Origin: Breznakiella homolactica
Lineage (GTDB): Bacteria > Spirochaetota > Spirochaetia > Treponematales > Breznakiellaceae
NCBI RefSeq assembly: GCF_016616095.2
Contig: NZ_CP067089.2
Location: forward strand, 4,154,001 to 4,218,000
DNA: 64,000 nt
Direction: 5' to 3'
The notes below the pieces were generated by a model, which searched no databases, was not told where the DNA came from, and saw only the letters and a program-made list of their open reading frames with translations. Below, piece after piece: positions 50,767-59,364 of the stretch. Position 1 is the first letter of the stretch. The number at the start of each line of letters is the position of its first letter. The translations under genes and the position numbers were made by a program.

Positions 50767-52055
50767 AACGGTTTATCGTGATTGTTCTGGACGGCTACGG
50801 AATCGGCGCTATGGATGATGTTCCCGCCCTCAGACCCCAGGATACCGGCGCGAATACGGCGCGGCATATTTTTGAGGCGGTTCCCGGGCTCAGGCTTCCG
50901 GTTCTTGAGGCGCTGGGATTGGGAAACGCCCTTACGGCTTCGGAGCGGGACGGAAATGTGAACCGGCCCCTGCCCGGAAATATTTCGCTCTCCGAAAACT
51001 GCTGCTATGGTTTTCACCGGCTCGCGCATTTCGGAGCCGACACATTCTGGGGGCACCAGGAACTGATGGGCACAAAACCGCTGCGGGGCGAATCGGCTCC
51101 CATCCGCGTCCAGCTTCCGGAAATAAAAAAAGCCCTGGAGGCCGCGGGCCACAGTGTCCGGTTTTATACCGGCGGACGGGATGAACCTAACCTGTCCCGG
51201 CCCGGTGCGGTATCGGGGATACTGGTCGTGGATGAAGCCGTTACCATCGGGGATAATCTCGAAACCGATCTGGGAAACAACTACAATGTGACCGCTGCTT
51301 TGGATAGCATGCCCTTCGAAAAGGTCCGCGCCATCGGCGCCATTGTCCGGTCTCTGGTCCGTTCTTCCCGGGTTATAGTATTCGGCGGAGAGGGGGTTAC
51401 CCTCGGGGATATTCTTTCCGCTTACGAGCATCAGGGTGAATATGCCGGTGTAAGCGCCCCCCGGTCGGGGGTATACCGCAAAGGGTACCAGGTTGTCCAT
51501 CTCGGATACGGCGTCGATCCTTCGGTCCAGGTACCGGCGCGGCTTGCCGCGGCGGGTTTGCCCACGGTATTAATCGGAAAGGTTGCGGACATTGTGGAAA
51601 ACCCTTCCGGGAAGTCCATTCCCGGGGTGGATACCGAAGAGATGCTCCGGGCGGGGGAGGCGGCTCTGGATGATCTTTCCGAAGGGTATATCTGCATTAA
51701 CGTCCAGGAAACCGATTTATCCGGACACCGGGAGGACAGCCAGCTCTACGCGGAAAAACTGCGTCTTGCGGACCGGGGGATTTCCGGTATTATGAAAAAG
51801 ATGGAGGAGCATGATATTCTGGTGGTTACCGCCGATCACGGCAATGATCCGACCATAGGACACGCCCAGCATACCCGGGAAAAAACTCCGGTTCTTGTAT
51901 ACGGTTCAAAAATAACACCGGGTTTTATAGGTCCCCGGGAAAGCCTTGCGGATACAGGCTGTACCGTATGTGATTATTTCGGCGCTCCGTTTCCGGAATT
52001 CGGAGCTTCATATCTTCAGCACATAGTAAAAATCCGGCCCAACCAGCCGGTCTAA
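50763..52055 (+). CDS. yhfW: YhfW, phosphopentomutase-like metalloenzyme
   Basis: 430 residues of the alkaline phosphatase superfamily related to phosphopentomutase DeoB. The metal site is outlined by FIVIVLDGYGIGAMDD at the N-terminus, INVQETDLSGHREDS, and VVTADHGNDPTIGHAQHTRE. The insert with GGRDEPNLSRPGAV replaces the DeoB cap sequence. It could move or remove a phosphate on a sugar-like intermediate. ATGA overlap with yhfX, then 16 bp to ptsH. Confidence 0.87.
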   Translation: MKRFIVIVLDGYGIGAMDDVPALRPQDTGANTARHIFEAVPGLRLPVLEALGLGNALTASERDGNVNRPLPGNISLSENCCYGFHRLAHFGADTFWGHQELMGTKPLRGESAPIRVQLPEIKKALEAAGHSVRFYTGGRDEPNLSRPGAVSGILVVDEAVTIGDNLETDLGNNYNVTAALDSMPFEKVRAIGAIVRSLVRSSRVIVFGGEGVTLGDILSAYEHQGEYAGVSAPRSGVYRKGYQVVHLGYGVDPSVQVPARLAAAGLPTVLIGKVADIVENPSGKSIPGVDTEEMLRAGEAALDDLSEGYICINVQETDLSGHREDSQLYAEKLRLADRGISGIMKKMEEHDILVVTADHGNDPTIGHAQHTREKTPVLVYGSKITPGFIGPRESLADTGCTVCDYFGAPFPEFGASYLQHIVKIRPNQPV

Positions 52056-52071
52056 CAAACAGGGGGAAGCA

Positions 52072-52332
52072 ATGGTACAGAAGGAATTTACAATTACCAA
52101 TCAAAACGGACTCCATACCCGTCCCGGGAATGACTTCGTAAAAACAGCGAAACAGTTTTCCTGTGCCATAACGCTGACAAAAAACGGCATTGCCGTTGAC
52201 GGGAAAAGTCTTCTGAAAATAATGAAGTCGAATATCGTAAAAGGTGATACAATTCTCTTAACCTGTGACGGAGAGGATGAGGTGCAGGCCCTGGAAGCAA
52301 TGGGCAGCTTCCTTGCTTCATTAAATGAATAG
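52072..52332 (+). CDS. ptsH: Phosphocarrier protein HPr
   Basis: 86 residues. The PEP-dependent phosphorylation site is H15 in NQNGLHTRPG, and S46 in DGKSLLKIMK is the regulatory site used by HPr kinase. Strong GGGGGAAG Shine-Dalgarno. It lies at the end of the yhf operon and is followed 13 bp later by Enzyme I. In treponemes HPr is thought to be mainly regulatory because sugar permeases are lacking. Here it could phosphorylate the PRD of YhfY. Confidence 0.95.
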   Translation: MVQKEFTITNQNGLHTRPGNDFVKTAKQFSCAITLTKNGIAVDGKSLLKIMKSNIVKGDTILLTCDGEDEVQALEAMGSFLASLNE

Positions 52333-52345
52333 ATAAGGAATTTAT

Positions 52346-54055
52346 ATGCGATACCAGGGAATCGGCGCTTCGGACGGCGCCGTGGTCGGTAAAACCGTTA
52401 CGTTTCGGCATCATGATCCGCTTCATACTAAAACAGTTGATTTCCATTCCCAGGGTGTAGAAATTGAATTGAGCCGTTTCCGGGAAGCCCGTCAGCGTAT
52501 TTTCGATGACCTTACATCCATGGCCTTGGAGGCGGAAAAGAAATTCGGAAAAAACGAGGCAGGAATTTTTGAAGGTTACGCGGAAATCCTCATGGATAAT
52601 GAGATTGAGGAGATGACCCTGAGCTTTATTGAGGAGGGGTACAACGCGGGTATGGCGGTTAAGAAGGCCATCGATATGATCGCCGAGGAATTCGAAGCTC
52701 TGGACGACGACTATATGAAGGAACGGGCCGCGGATATCGCCGATATCGGCAGGCGGATGGAAGCGGCAACCTCCGGGGAAGAACAGATTCATCCTCCGGT
52801 TCTTACTGAACCCTGCATCCTTGTGGCCGATGATCTAAGTCCCTTTGAGACCGTTAAAATAAACCATAAATACCTCCAGGCCCTGGTGGTTGACCTCGGA
52901 GGCAACACAGGCCATGTGGCGATCCTTGCCCGGTCATTGGGGATACCCTGCGTGGTGGGACTGAAAAACGCGTCCCTGTCGGTGGAAGACGGAATGGTCT
53001 GCGGTGTTGACGGCGGATCCGGTCTGTTTATTATCAATCCTGACCAGGCGATGATTGACTTACTGCGGAATACCGAAAAAGAACGGATCCGGAAAATGGA
53101 TGCCCTTACGAAAAAAGCGGCCGAGCCGGCGCTGACCCGGGACGGGAAGAAGATTGCGGTCTGCGGGAATATCGGTTCCTTTGAGGAAGGAAAAAACGCC
53201 ATGGCCCACGGCGCGGACGGCATCGGTCTGCTTCGGACCGAGTTTCTGTATATGAACCAGGACACCCTTCCTTCCGAAGATGAGCAGTACGAACGGTACC
53301 GTGAAATTCTGGATACCCTTGAGGGCCGGACCCTGACCATCCGTACTTTGGATGTGGGAGGGGATAAGGAATATCCCGTTCTCGGTCTCGGAAAGGAACA
53401 GAACCCTTATCTCGGATACCGGGCTATCCGGGTGGGTTTAAGCAAACCCCACATTCTGAAACCCCAGCTCCGGGCGATCCTCCGGACTTCCGCTGCGGGA
53501 CCGGTGGAGCTCATGTTCCCCATGGTGGTTTCCTGCGGTGAACTGCGGCAGCTCAAGGCTGTTCTGGCGGAATGCCGGGCGGAGCTGGAGAACGAATCCG
53601 TTCCCTGCGGAAATCCGGCGGTCGGTATCATGATTGAAACACCCGCCGCCGCGGTCATGGCCCGGGATTTAGCCGGGGAATCGGATTTTTTCAGCATCGG
53701 TACCAATGACCTGACCCAGTACACCCTTGCGGTGGACCGTGGAAATCCCCTGGTCGCCGGACTGTATGATCCTCTGGATCCCGCGGTGCTCCGGCTTATT
53801 GCCATGACCTGCGAAGCGGCTCAGGAAAAAGGAATCCCCGTGAGCATGTGCGGTGAACTGGCTGCGGACGGAAAAGCCGCGCCGCTGCTTATCGGGATGG
53901 GCCTTGAAAAACTGAGCGTTTCCTCCTCCCGGATTCCCGAGATAAAGGAGATCCTCAGAGGTATTGATACGGTTTCCTGCCGTGAGCTGGTCGGCAAAGT
54001 CCTGACCTGTTCGGATGCGGCCGGGGTCCATGCCCTGGTTGGTGCCGCCTTATAG
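52346..54055 (+). CDS. ptsI: PTS Enzyme I (phosphoenolpyruvate-protein phosphotransferase)
   Basis: 569 residues, full length. The phosphohistidine is H190 in VVDLGGNTGHVAILARS, the PEP-binding barrel has GIGLLRTEFLYM and TLDVGGDKEYPVLGL, and the active-site cysteine region reads GIPVSMCGELAAD. It transfers phosphate from PEP to HPr. Last gene of the yhfY-to-ptsI operon; its 3' end overlaps the convergent M15 peptidase gene by six bases. Confidence 0.96.
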   Translation: MRYQGIGASDGAVVGKTVTFRHHDPLHTKTVDFHSQGVEIELSRFREARQRIFDDLTSMALEAEKKFGKNEAGIFEGYAEILMDNEIEEMTLSFIEEGYNAGMAVKKAIDMIAEEFEALDDDYMKERAADIADIGRRMEAATSGEEQIHPPVLTEPCILVADDLSPFETVKINHKYLQALVVDLGGNTGHVAILARSLGIPCVVGLKNASLSVEDGMVCGVDGGSGLFIINPDQAMIDLLRNTEKERIRKMDALTKKAAEPALTRDGKKIAVCGNIGSFEEGKNAMAHGADGIGLLRTEFLYMNQDTLPSEDEQYERYREILDTLEGRTLTIRTLDVGGDKEYPVLGLGKEQNPYLGYRAIRVGLSKPHILKPQLRAILRTSAAGPVELMFPMVVSCGELRQLKAVLAECRAELENESVPCGNPAVGIMIETPAAAVMARDLAGESDFFSIGTNDLTQYTLAVDRGNPLVAGLYDPLDPAVLRLIAMTCEAAQEKGIPVSMCGELAADGKAAPLLIGMGLEKLSVSSSRIPEIKEILRGIDTVSCRELVGKVLTCSDAAGVHALVGAAL

Positions 54056-55006
54056 GAAGGGGCCTCTTCTTTTTTCGGTTACCGCGGGAAGGACATGGTG
54101 GATATCCATACTGCGGTTATCGGCGGTAATGCTTGTGTTTCCCTGTTCCGCGGCGGTAAGCCGGTTGATTTCATGGAGCTCCGGCCGGTATTCAAAATGC
54201 ATGGTATCGAAGAACTCCCATTTCCCGCCCCAGACAAATCCTTCATATTCAAATGCCCGGATCACCGGATCCGGCGGTTTCCACCGGCCCGCCAGGGGGA
54301 TTACTATCCAATCACTGTTGCGGGCCTGTTCCCACTGCCAGTATATCGCCTTTCCTCCGAGTCTTTTCGGCTGGATATCAACAGCCAGACCCCAGCTGTG
54401 GTAACTCATTCTGCTTGTCCCCTGGATTTCCCGCCAGTTGTATCCCCCGACGGATGCGATGGAGGCGAGGAATGCCACTGTTTCCGCGTCACCGGCCGCT
54501 CCAGCCTTTACCACCCTGTCGACGCGTTTTAGCGGTTCCGCTATGTCCTTATGTACTGTGACGGCGAATCCGAAAAGGGAAATTCTCACAAGGTTCGCTT
54601 CAATTTCCGGTCTGGTTGTGCCGCCGTAGAGGATTGACGTGAAGCCGCGGTGGTGGCTCAGGTTTTCATACTTCGCTTCCCGGTTTATTTCTTCCCGCAG
54701 TTCCCTGATCTGCTGTTCATTGTACTTTCCGGGATCAGGGATTTCTCCGGGATACGGATAAAAAGAATGGGGCCTGTATGATTCCCATCTACCGCTGATA
54801 TCAACCGGCAGGATTCTTCCGCGGGCCCAGGCAAACACCGTCTCTTCCGCCTGGATAAACCACTCCCCGCCGGAATACTGCACGCTCCTGATCTTTTCGG
54901 GAAACGTATGTTTATACGCCTGGAATACCATCTCCGCGCCGGGTTCCTGGGAAAACAGTATTCCCGGAAATACCAGCGCCAAGCAGATAAGGTAAGAATA
55001 TTTCAT
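54050..55006 (-). CDS. Exported M15-type D-alanyl-D-alanine carboxypeptidase-like protein
   Basis: 318 residues with a signal peptide (MKYSYLICLALVFPGILFSQ). The zinc site of the M15 family is present: TSRMSYHSWGLAVDIQP supplies His and Asp, and EFFDTMHFEYRPEL supplies the second His with its acidic partner. It probably trims peptidoglycan peptides in the periplasm. It follows the Memo gene by 17 bp on the same strand. Confidence 0.87.
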   Translation of the reverse strand: MKYSYLICLALVFPGILFSQEPGAEMVFQAYKHTFPEKIRSVQYSGGEWFIQAEETVFAWARGRILPVDISGRWESYRPHSFYPYPGEIPDPGKYNEQQIRELREEINREAKYENLSHHRGFTSILYGGTTRPEIEANLVRISLFGFAVTVHKDIAEPLKRVDRVVKAGAAGDAETVAFLASIASVGGYNWREIQGTSRMSYHSWGLAVDIQPKRLGGKAIYWQWEQARNSDWIVIPLAGRWKPPDPVIRAFEYEGFVWGGKWEFFDTMHFEYRPELHEINRLTAAEQGNTSITADNRSMDIHHVLPAVTEKRRGPFL

Positions 55007-55023
55007 AAGCTTAATTCTGCGGA

Positions 55024-55884
55024 TTACTCAAAAGAAATGCCGGCGTAATAATAAACGGACTGTGTATCTTCATCTTTTATACAGATTACCGAATCGGGGG
55101 AACTGTGAACAGCCCTGCCGCCCAGCAGCCCGCTTCCGAGCAGCGCCGCCGTTACGGGAGCTCCGCAGGCGCTTATTTTTCTCCGGCGGAACGCGTCCAG
55201 CAGGGGTTTCGGTTCTTTTTCCGAGACGAGCCGTATGAACAGCGCCGCCTCTTCCGCCGCTTCTTCCGCGTTTTCCGACACAGCCGCGTTGGTGGAAATC
55301 ACAAAAAGCGTATTTTCCATTATCGGCTCAAAAACTATCCGGAGCGCTTTAGCCAAAGCCGATATAAGCACCGGACGGCTTCCACCGAGCAGGACCGGTA
55401 TGATTGAGGCTTCAGGGAAAATATACTGCACAAACGGAAACAGGACTTCCATCGAATGGTCCCTGAGATGGGGAATATCGTTCAGTTCAAAAAGAGTGGA
55501 ACAGGATATGAGGTCATTGCACAGGGCTTTGTTTACCCGCAGAAGCCCCAGGGGAGTTTCAAAATAATCCGAATCCGAAACAAAAAGTCCCTGTTCCGGG
55601 CCGTTATGGACACTACCGAGGATTACCACTTGTGATACCCCGGAGCTGCCTTTTTTCTTGGGAACCCTTCCGGTGGTACGGAGAAACGCCGCCGCCGCGG
55701 CCGCTCCGGAAAGATTCCAGGCTGCGTGGGGTGCAAGGACCGCCGCCGCCCGGGCACCGGTACCCGATTCCAGCCCGAAAGAACACAGCTCCGATGTGAT
55801 ATCCTGTTTTTCTTCGGGATAGAAAAGTCCCGCGACCACCGCCGAACGGATTTTAGCCTCCGGATAAACATCCTGCACCGACAT
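55024..55884 (-). CDS. amrB: Memo-family protein (AmmeMemoRadiSam protein B)
   Basis: 286 residues of the Memo fold, related to non-haem iron dioxygenases. VLAPHAAWNLSGAAAA, VILGSVHNGPEQG and LRDHSMEVLFPFVQ carry the putative metal histidines, and SACGAPVTAALLG is the usual C-terminal active-site element. Partner in principle of the AMMECR1 protein at 35243-35821. Expressed ahead of the M15 peptidase gene. Confidence 0.88.
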   Translation of the reverse strand: MSVQDVYPEAKIRSAVVAGLFYPEEKQDITSELCSFGLESGTGARAAAVLAPHAAWNLSGAAAAAAFLRTTGRVPKKKGSSGVSQVVILGSVHNGPEQGLFVSDSDYFETPLGLLRVNKALCNDLISCSTLFELNDIPHLRDHSMEVLFPFVQYIFPEASIIPVLLGGSRPVLISALAKALRIVFEPIMENTLFVISTNAAVSENAEEAAEEAALFIRLVSEKEPKPLLDAFRRRKISACGAPVTAALLGSGLLGGRAVHSSPDSVICIKDEDTQSVYYYAGISFE

Positions 55885-55959
55885 ACTACTATATTGTATG
55901 ACGCATGTTCTGGGGGCGCAAGTTATTAACTATAAATTTATATAATTTTATGAAGAAAA

Positions 55960-57387
55960 TTATTTCTCGACCCTGCATTGCTCGAGTTCCCTGAGGCGGG
56001 ACTCTTCCAGTTTTATATGAAGGTTTTTCTCCTGGGTGGGTATAACCAGACCTTTGGGGCCGTTTTTTGCCCGGCGCAGGTATTTGACGGGAGTATAAAA
56101 CAGATCGCCCTCACCGGCATTGCGGCCCTTGGAATAGAATATCGCCAGGGTAGCGGCATCCAGGAGAATGTCCAGGGGAACACTTTTTCCCGGCCGCTGC
56201 TTTATAAACACATAGGAACCGGGATAATTCCGGGCGTGGAGCCACAGGTCATTTCCCTTTACGTATCTGCGGAGGAGGGCGTCATTTTCCGACGCATCCC
56301 TGCCGACAATAATCAGCCAGTCCCGCCTGCGGAAGCTGAGGCCCGGCCGCTTTGTATCCCCCGGCTTGGGGGCTGCCCTGACCTGGGTACCGGCGGATTT
56401 AATCAGTTTGTGGAGTCTCAGGGGGTTCGTTTCCGCGAGAGTCGCCGCCATGGAAGCTTCCAGCCGGTTTATTTCTTCCCTGGTGCTTTGTATTTCAGCC
56501 CTGATGTCTTCGATTCCGTTTTTAGCCTTGCGGTACTGCTGGTAATACTGTTCCGCTGAAACGGAGGGCTTTTTTTTGGGATCCAGTTTTATCCGTACCT
56601 GTTCCCCGGTATAAAAGCTCACCGTGTCCAGCCATGCCGCGCCGGATTCTATGGTTCCAAGGTTTGCCATGATGATATCACCGTATTCCTTGAACTTGCC
56701 GGCTCCCTGGTATTCTTCCTCTTTTGACTGCAGACTTTCCAGCGCTCCCTGGATTTTGTTTATCCTCCGGTCGTAGAGCCTGCGGGCCTGTTCACGCAAA
56801 GCCTCCAGGGACAAGGCGCCGCCGTGCTCCGCGTACCAGGCGTCAATCTTTTCATTGAAGGAACCTTCCCCGGGCAGATCCCTGAGGGTAAATTCCCGGC
56901 TTCCGTTGTCCCTGGTGGGTCCGGTCTGATCCGCCGGTTCATAATGTCCGCCGGTCACTTCTCCCCGTTTCGGGCTCCGCCGCATGGCGTCAAGGACCGT
57001 ACCGGCTTCGTCGGTTACGATTACATTGGCCGCGTTGGACCATAACCGTAGGTACATAAAATAGGAGTTTTTCCCCTGCAGCAGCAGGAGCCGTACAATG
57101 CGGTCTTCACCCAGCTGTACCGCCTCCGCGATACGGCAGTTAAGAATCCGGGATTTGAGAAATTCCGCGAAACGCAGAGGTTTTTCGTTTTTCGGAACCG
57201 CCCGGAATGTTTCATGGATCCGGCATGCTCCGGGAGTCAGGGCTATGAGCAGGGTTTTTGTTTTCCCTTTTCCGTGAATCTGCAGTGCCAGTACATCATA
57301 GGTGCTTTGTATTATTTTCTGAACCTGTGAACCGGGGAGGTCCAGCTCGGACAGTATGAGGTTTATTTCTTTCCAGTTCAGTGACAT
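55960..57387 (-). CDS. rqcH: RqcH-like NFACT protein (fibronectin-binding A family)
   Basis: 475 residues: an NFACT-N domain (MSLNWKEINLILSELDLPGS; GACRIHETFRAVPKNEKPLR), a helical coiled-coil arm (about 195-335) and an NFACT-R/DUF814 domain (FRRRDWLIIVGRDASENDAL; VKGNDLWLHARNYPGSYVFI). RqcH binds stalled 50S-peptidyl-tRNA complexes and adds alanine tails for degradation. It is somewhat shorter than typical Firmicute RqcH. GGAGAAAACC precedes the ATG. Confidence 0.88.
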   Translation of the reverse strand: MSLNWKEINLILSELDLPGSQVQKIIQSTYDVLALQIHGKGKTKTLLIALTPGACRIHETFRAVPKNEKPLRFAEFLKSRILNCRIAEAVQLGEDRIVRLLLLQGKNSYFMYLRLWSNAANVIVTDEAGTVLDAMRRSPKRGEVTGGHYEPADQTGPTRDNGSREFTLRDLPGEGSFNEKIDAWYAEHGGALSLEALREQARRLYDRRINKIQGALESLQSKEEEYQGAGKFKEYGDIIMANLGTIESGAAWLDTVSFYTGEQVRIKLDPKKKPSVSAEQYYQQYRKAKNGIEDIRAEIQSTREEINRLEASMAATLAETNPLRLHKLIKSAGTQVRAAPKPGDTKRPGLSFRRRDWLIIVGRDASENDALLRRYVKGNDLWLHARNYPGSYVFIKQRPGKSVPLDILLDAATLAIFYSKGRNAGEGDLFYTPVKYLRRAKNGPKGLVIPTQEKNLHIKLEESRLRELEQCRVEK

Positions 57388-57628
57388 GGTTTTCTCCTTC
57401 CATATCCTACAGGAGTGCCGGTGTTTATGATAGGGGCGGGCCGCTGGAGGCAGCCGATGATAACATGCCCCGGCGTTTCTGTGTGTTCAAATTCCCGGTA
57501 CAGCTCTTACCATCATAAGTATATCCGTCTTATTGAATATATCGATAATCGTCAATGTGTAATAACCGCCGTTCATTGGTGAAAGAAATTATTTTTTTTT
57601 GAAAAGAAAAAATACCGGCCTGGCTTGT

Positions 57629-57916
57629 CTACTTTTTTCCGAACCGGGGCAGCTCCTCAAGAAAGTCTTCCAGCTGCTTAACCCGTTCCCGGTTGACCGT
57701 ATACTTTACCCACTGCCCATCCTTGCGGCTGTTGGCAAGGCCGCAATCGCAGAGCATTTTCATATGATAAGACAGGGTTGGCTGGGTAATATGTACCTCT
57801 TCCAGAATATTGCAGGCGCACCGTTCCTCATCAGAGAGCAGCGTATAGATTTTTAACCGTGTCTCATCGGAAAGGGCTTTAAACAGAAGGGCGTATTCCG
57901 CAAATGAATTTTTCAT
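57629..57916 (-). CDS. ArsR/SmtB-family repressor
   Basis: 95 residues, winged helix with LFKALSDETRLKIYTLLSDE, the metal-binding C33-A-C35 pair in ERCACNILEE at the alpha3N position, recognition helix ITQPTLSYHMKML and the wing DGQWVKYTV. The CxC arrangement is that of As(III)/Sb(III) or related thiophilic metal sensors. No resistance genes adjoin it. Two palindromic operators upstream indicate autoregulation. GGGAG precedes the ATG. Confidence 0.9.
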   Translation of the reverse strand: MKNSFAEYALLFKALSDETRLKIYTLLSDEERCACNILEEVHITQPTLSYHMKMLCDCGLANSRKDGQWVKYTVNRERVKQLEDFLEELPRFGKK

Positions 57917-57933
57917 CTGGTATCTCCCGGAAT

Positions 57934-57985
57934 ATTGATAAATATCAATGTTTTAAATATATATGTAGTATTGATAAGTGTCAAT
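57934..57985. promoter_or_regulatory. Two ArsR-type operators
   Basis: ATTGATAAATATCAAT (57934-57949) and ATTGATAAGTGTCAAT (57970-57985) share the half-sites ATTGATA/TCAAT, with centres 36 bp apart. They lie in the promoter of the ArsR gene and face the AT-rich gene to the right. Confidence 0.75.
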
Positions 57986-58052
57986 ATATCTAATGGAACC
58001 GCTTTTGGTTATTTTCCAGCAGTATCCGTTTACAGTCTGACGTTCCCTTTAC

Positions 58053-58200
58053 ATTGCAATCCACCAAACCTATGGTATACTTAACCTCTATAGAAATTCA
58101 TAGACCAAGACCGTGAGCCATTGGGCAGTAGGTTTAGCTAAAGGCTGCCCGCTCCAGTATGCGGGAGCCATAAATCTGAGCAGCAGCAGCGCCGCCGCTG
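58053..58200 (+). promoter_or_regulatory. Promoter and structured leader ahead of the 58.2-kb gene
   Basis: TTGCAA (58054-58059), 16-bp spacer, TATACT (58076-58081). The roughly 150-nt leader then contains GGGCAG/CTGCCC (58123-58150, with the palindrome TTTAGCTAAA in its loop) and GCTCC/GGAGC (58151-58168), two adjacent stem-loops. I see no known riboswitch. Confidence 0.45.
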
Positions 58201-58242
58201 CAAAGTCTGTAAACATCTTCCGCCGGCAATGAAAGGATAAAT

Positions 58243-59208
58243 ATGAAGAACTATGTTTTACTTTTTCTATCAGTTTTTATAAATATAAATATCCATGCTT
58301 TTAACGGAACAATAAAAATCGAGCAGAATAACAAAATAAAGAACAGCACCGGTAATTTTTATTCCATTGAAGATGGTAAATTTACTTTGATACTATCAAA
58401 TCTAAATCAGGAAAATATTCGGATCTTTGTCTATCACGATGATTCGATGTTTGAAAAATATCAATATCCAATAAAATGTGAAGACACTGTTATGTTTCAT
58501 CCGGCTACAGCGTTAAGTAATAATACCGATGAAAATAATGAAATTACCCTCTACATTAACAGAGAAATGCAGCATAACAATATTTCATCTGATAGAAGGA
58601 TATATGAGCAAAACAGCGCGCTGATAAAAATAGCTAACATTGCTGATATTGACAATAAATTTGACGGAAAACTCTATGTGACAATATTTATTGATTTTAA
58701 TAATAACAGCATCATAGAAGAGAATGAAATTCAAAATATTGTTATTGAAATTGATAAAAACAAACACCAAAGTATTTTGTTTAAAGGAAAAGTTTATATC
58801 TCAACGCTTGGGTACTGGGTGAGGTACACCAATCCGGTTATGCATGGAGATACTTATTTTTATGCTAAAATAACCAATGTAACAGAGCGGGACAAGTTTT
58901 TTGAATTGTTCGGGCAGGATTATTCAAACAACTCATTAGGTGCGGCCAGAATCAGGGAAATGGATTACTCGAAATATAATGTTTATGTTGTGTTTTCACC
59001 TATTACTAGGGTATTGGAATTATATCAGCCGTATCATTATAACGGAGAATACAATTTGATATTTGACGTTATTTATAATTTCGCATCAAATAAAGGTGTT
59101 TATGTATTTGCCAGAAATTATTTTGTCGAAAAAGAAAAGGATATATTTAAAATATGCATAAATGACCTTGGCCGGATTACCGAACTAACCGCGCTGGAAT
59201 ACCGATAG
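58243..59208 (+). CDS. AT-rich exported hypothetical protein
   Basis: 321 residues with a signal peptide (MKNYVLLFLSVFININIHAF). The mature part is Asn-, Lys- and Ile-rich and probably beta-rich (FNGTIKIEQNNKIKNSTGNF; DGKLYVTIFIDFNNN). The segment IFIDFNNNSIIEENEIQNI resembles a calcium-binding EF-hand-like or dockerin-like D/N loop. AAAGGA precedes the ATG. Base composition is far more AT-rich than the backbone, suggesting transfer. No family assigned. Confidence 0.7.
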   Translation: MKNYVLLFLSVFININIHAFNGTIKIEQNNKIKNSTGNFYSIEDGKFTLILSNLNQENIRIFVYHDDSMFEKYQYPIKCEDTVMFHPATALSNNTDENNEITLYINREMQHNNISSDRRIYEQNSALIKIANIADIDNKFDGKLYVTIFIDFNNNSIIEENEIQNIVIEIDKNKHQSILFKGKVYISTLGYWVRYTNPVMHGDTYFYAKITNVTERDKFFELFGQDYSNNSLGAARIREMDYSKYNVYVVFSPITRVLELYQPYHYNGEYNLIFDVIYNFASNKGVYVFARNYFVEKEKDIFKICINDLGRITELTALEYR

Positions 59209-59364
59209 CCTGAAAGCGTTTCTCCGCTGGTTTTATAGGTGGTACTATTACTGTTTTTTCCGGATTTTCGTATGGTCTAACAAAATGCCTTATACTACAA
59301 CGCCATTATCCGATAAACAGACTGGGAATCTTGGAAGAATAATGAGAAAATTGTGGAGTGAATT

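Noticed and set aside
58123..58168. Riboswitch in the leader of the 58.2-kb gene
   Set aside because: Two simple hairpins only; no match to the conserved core of any riboswitch class I know.
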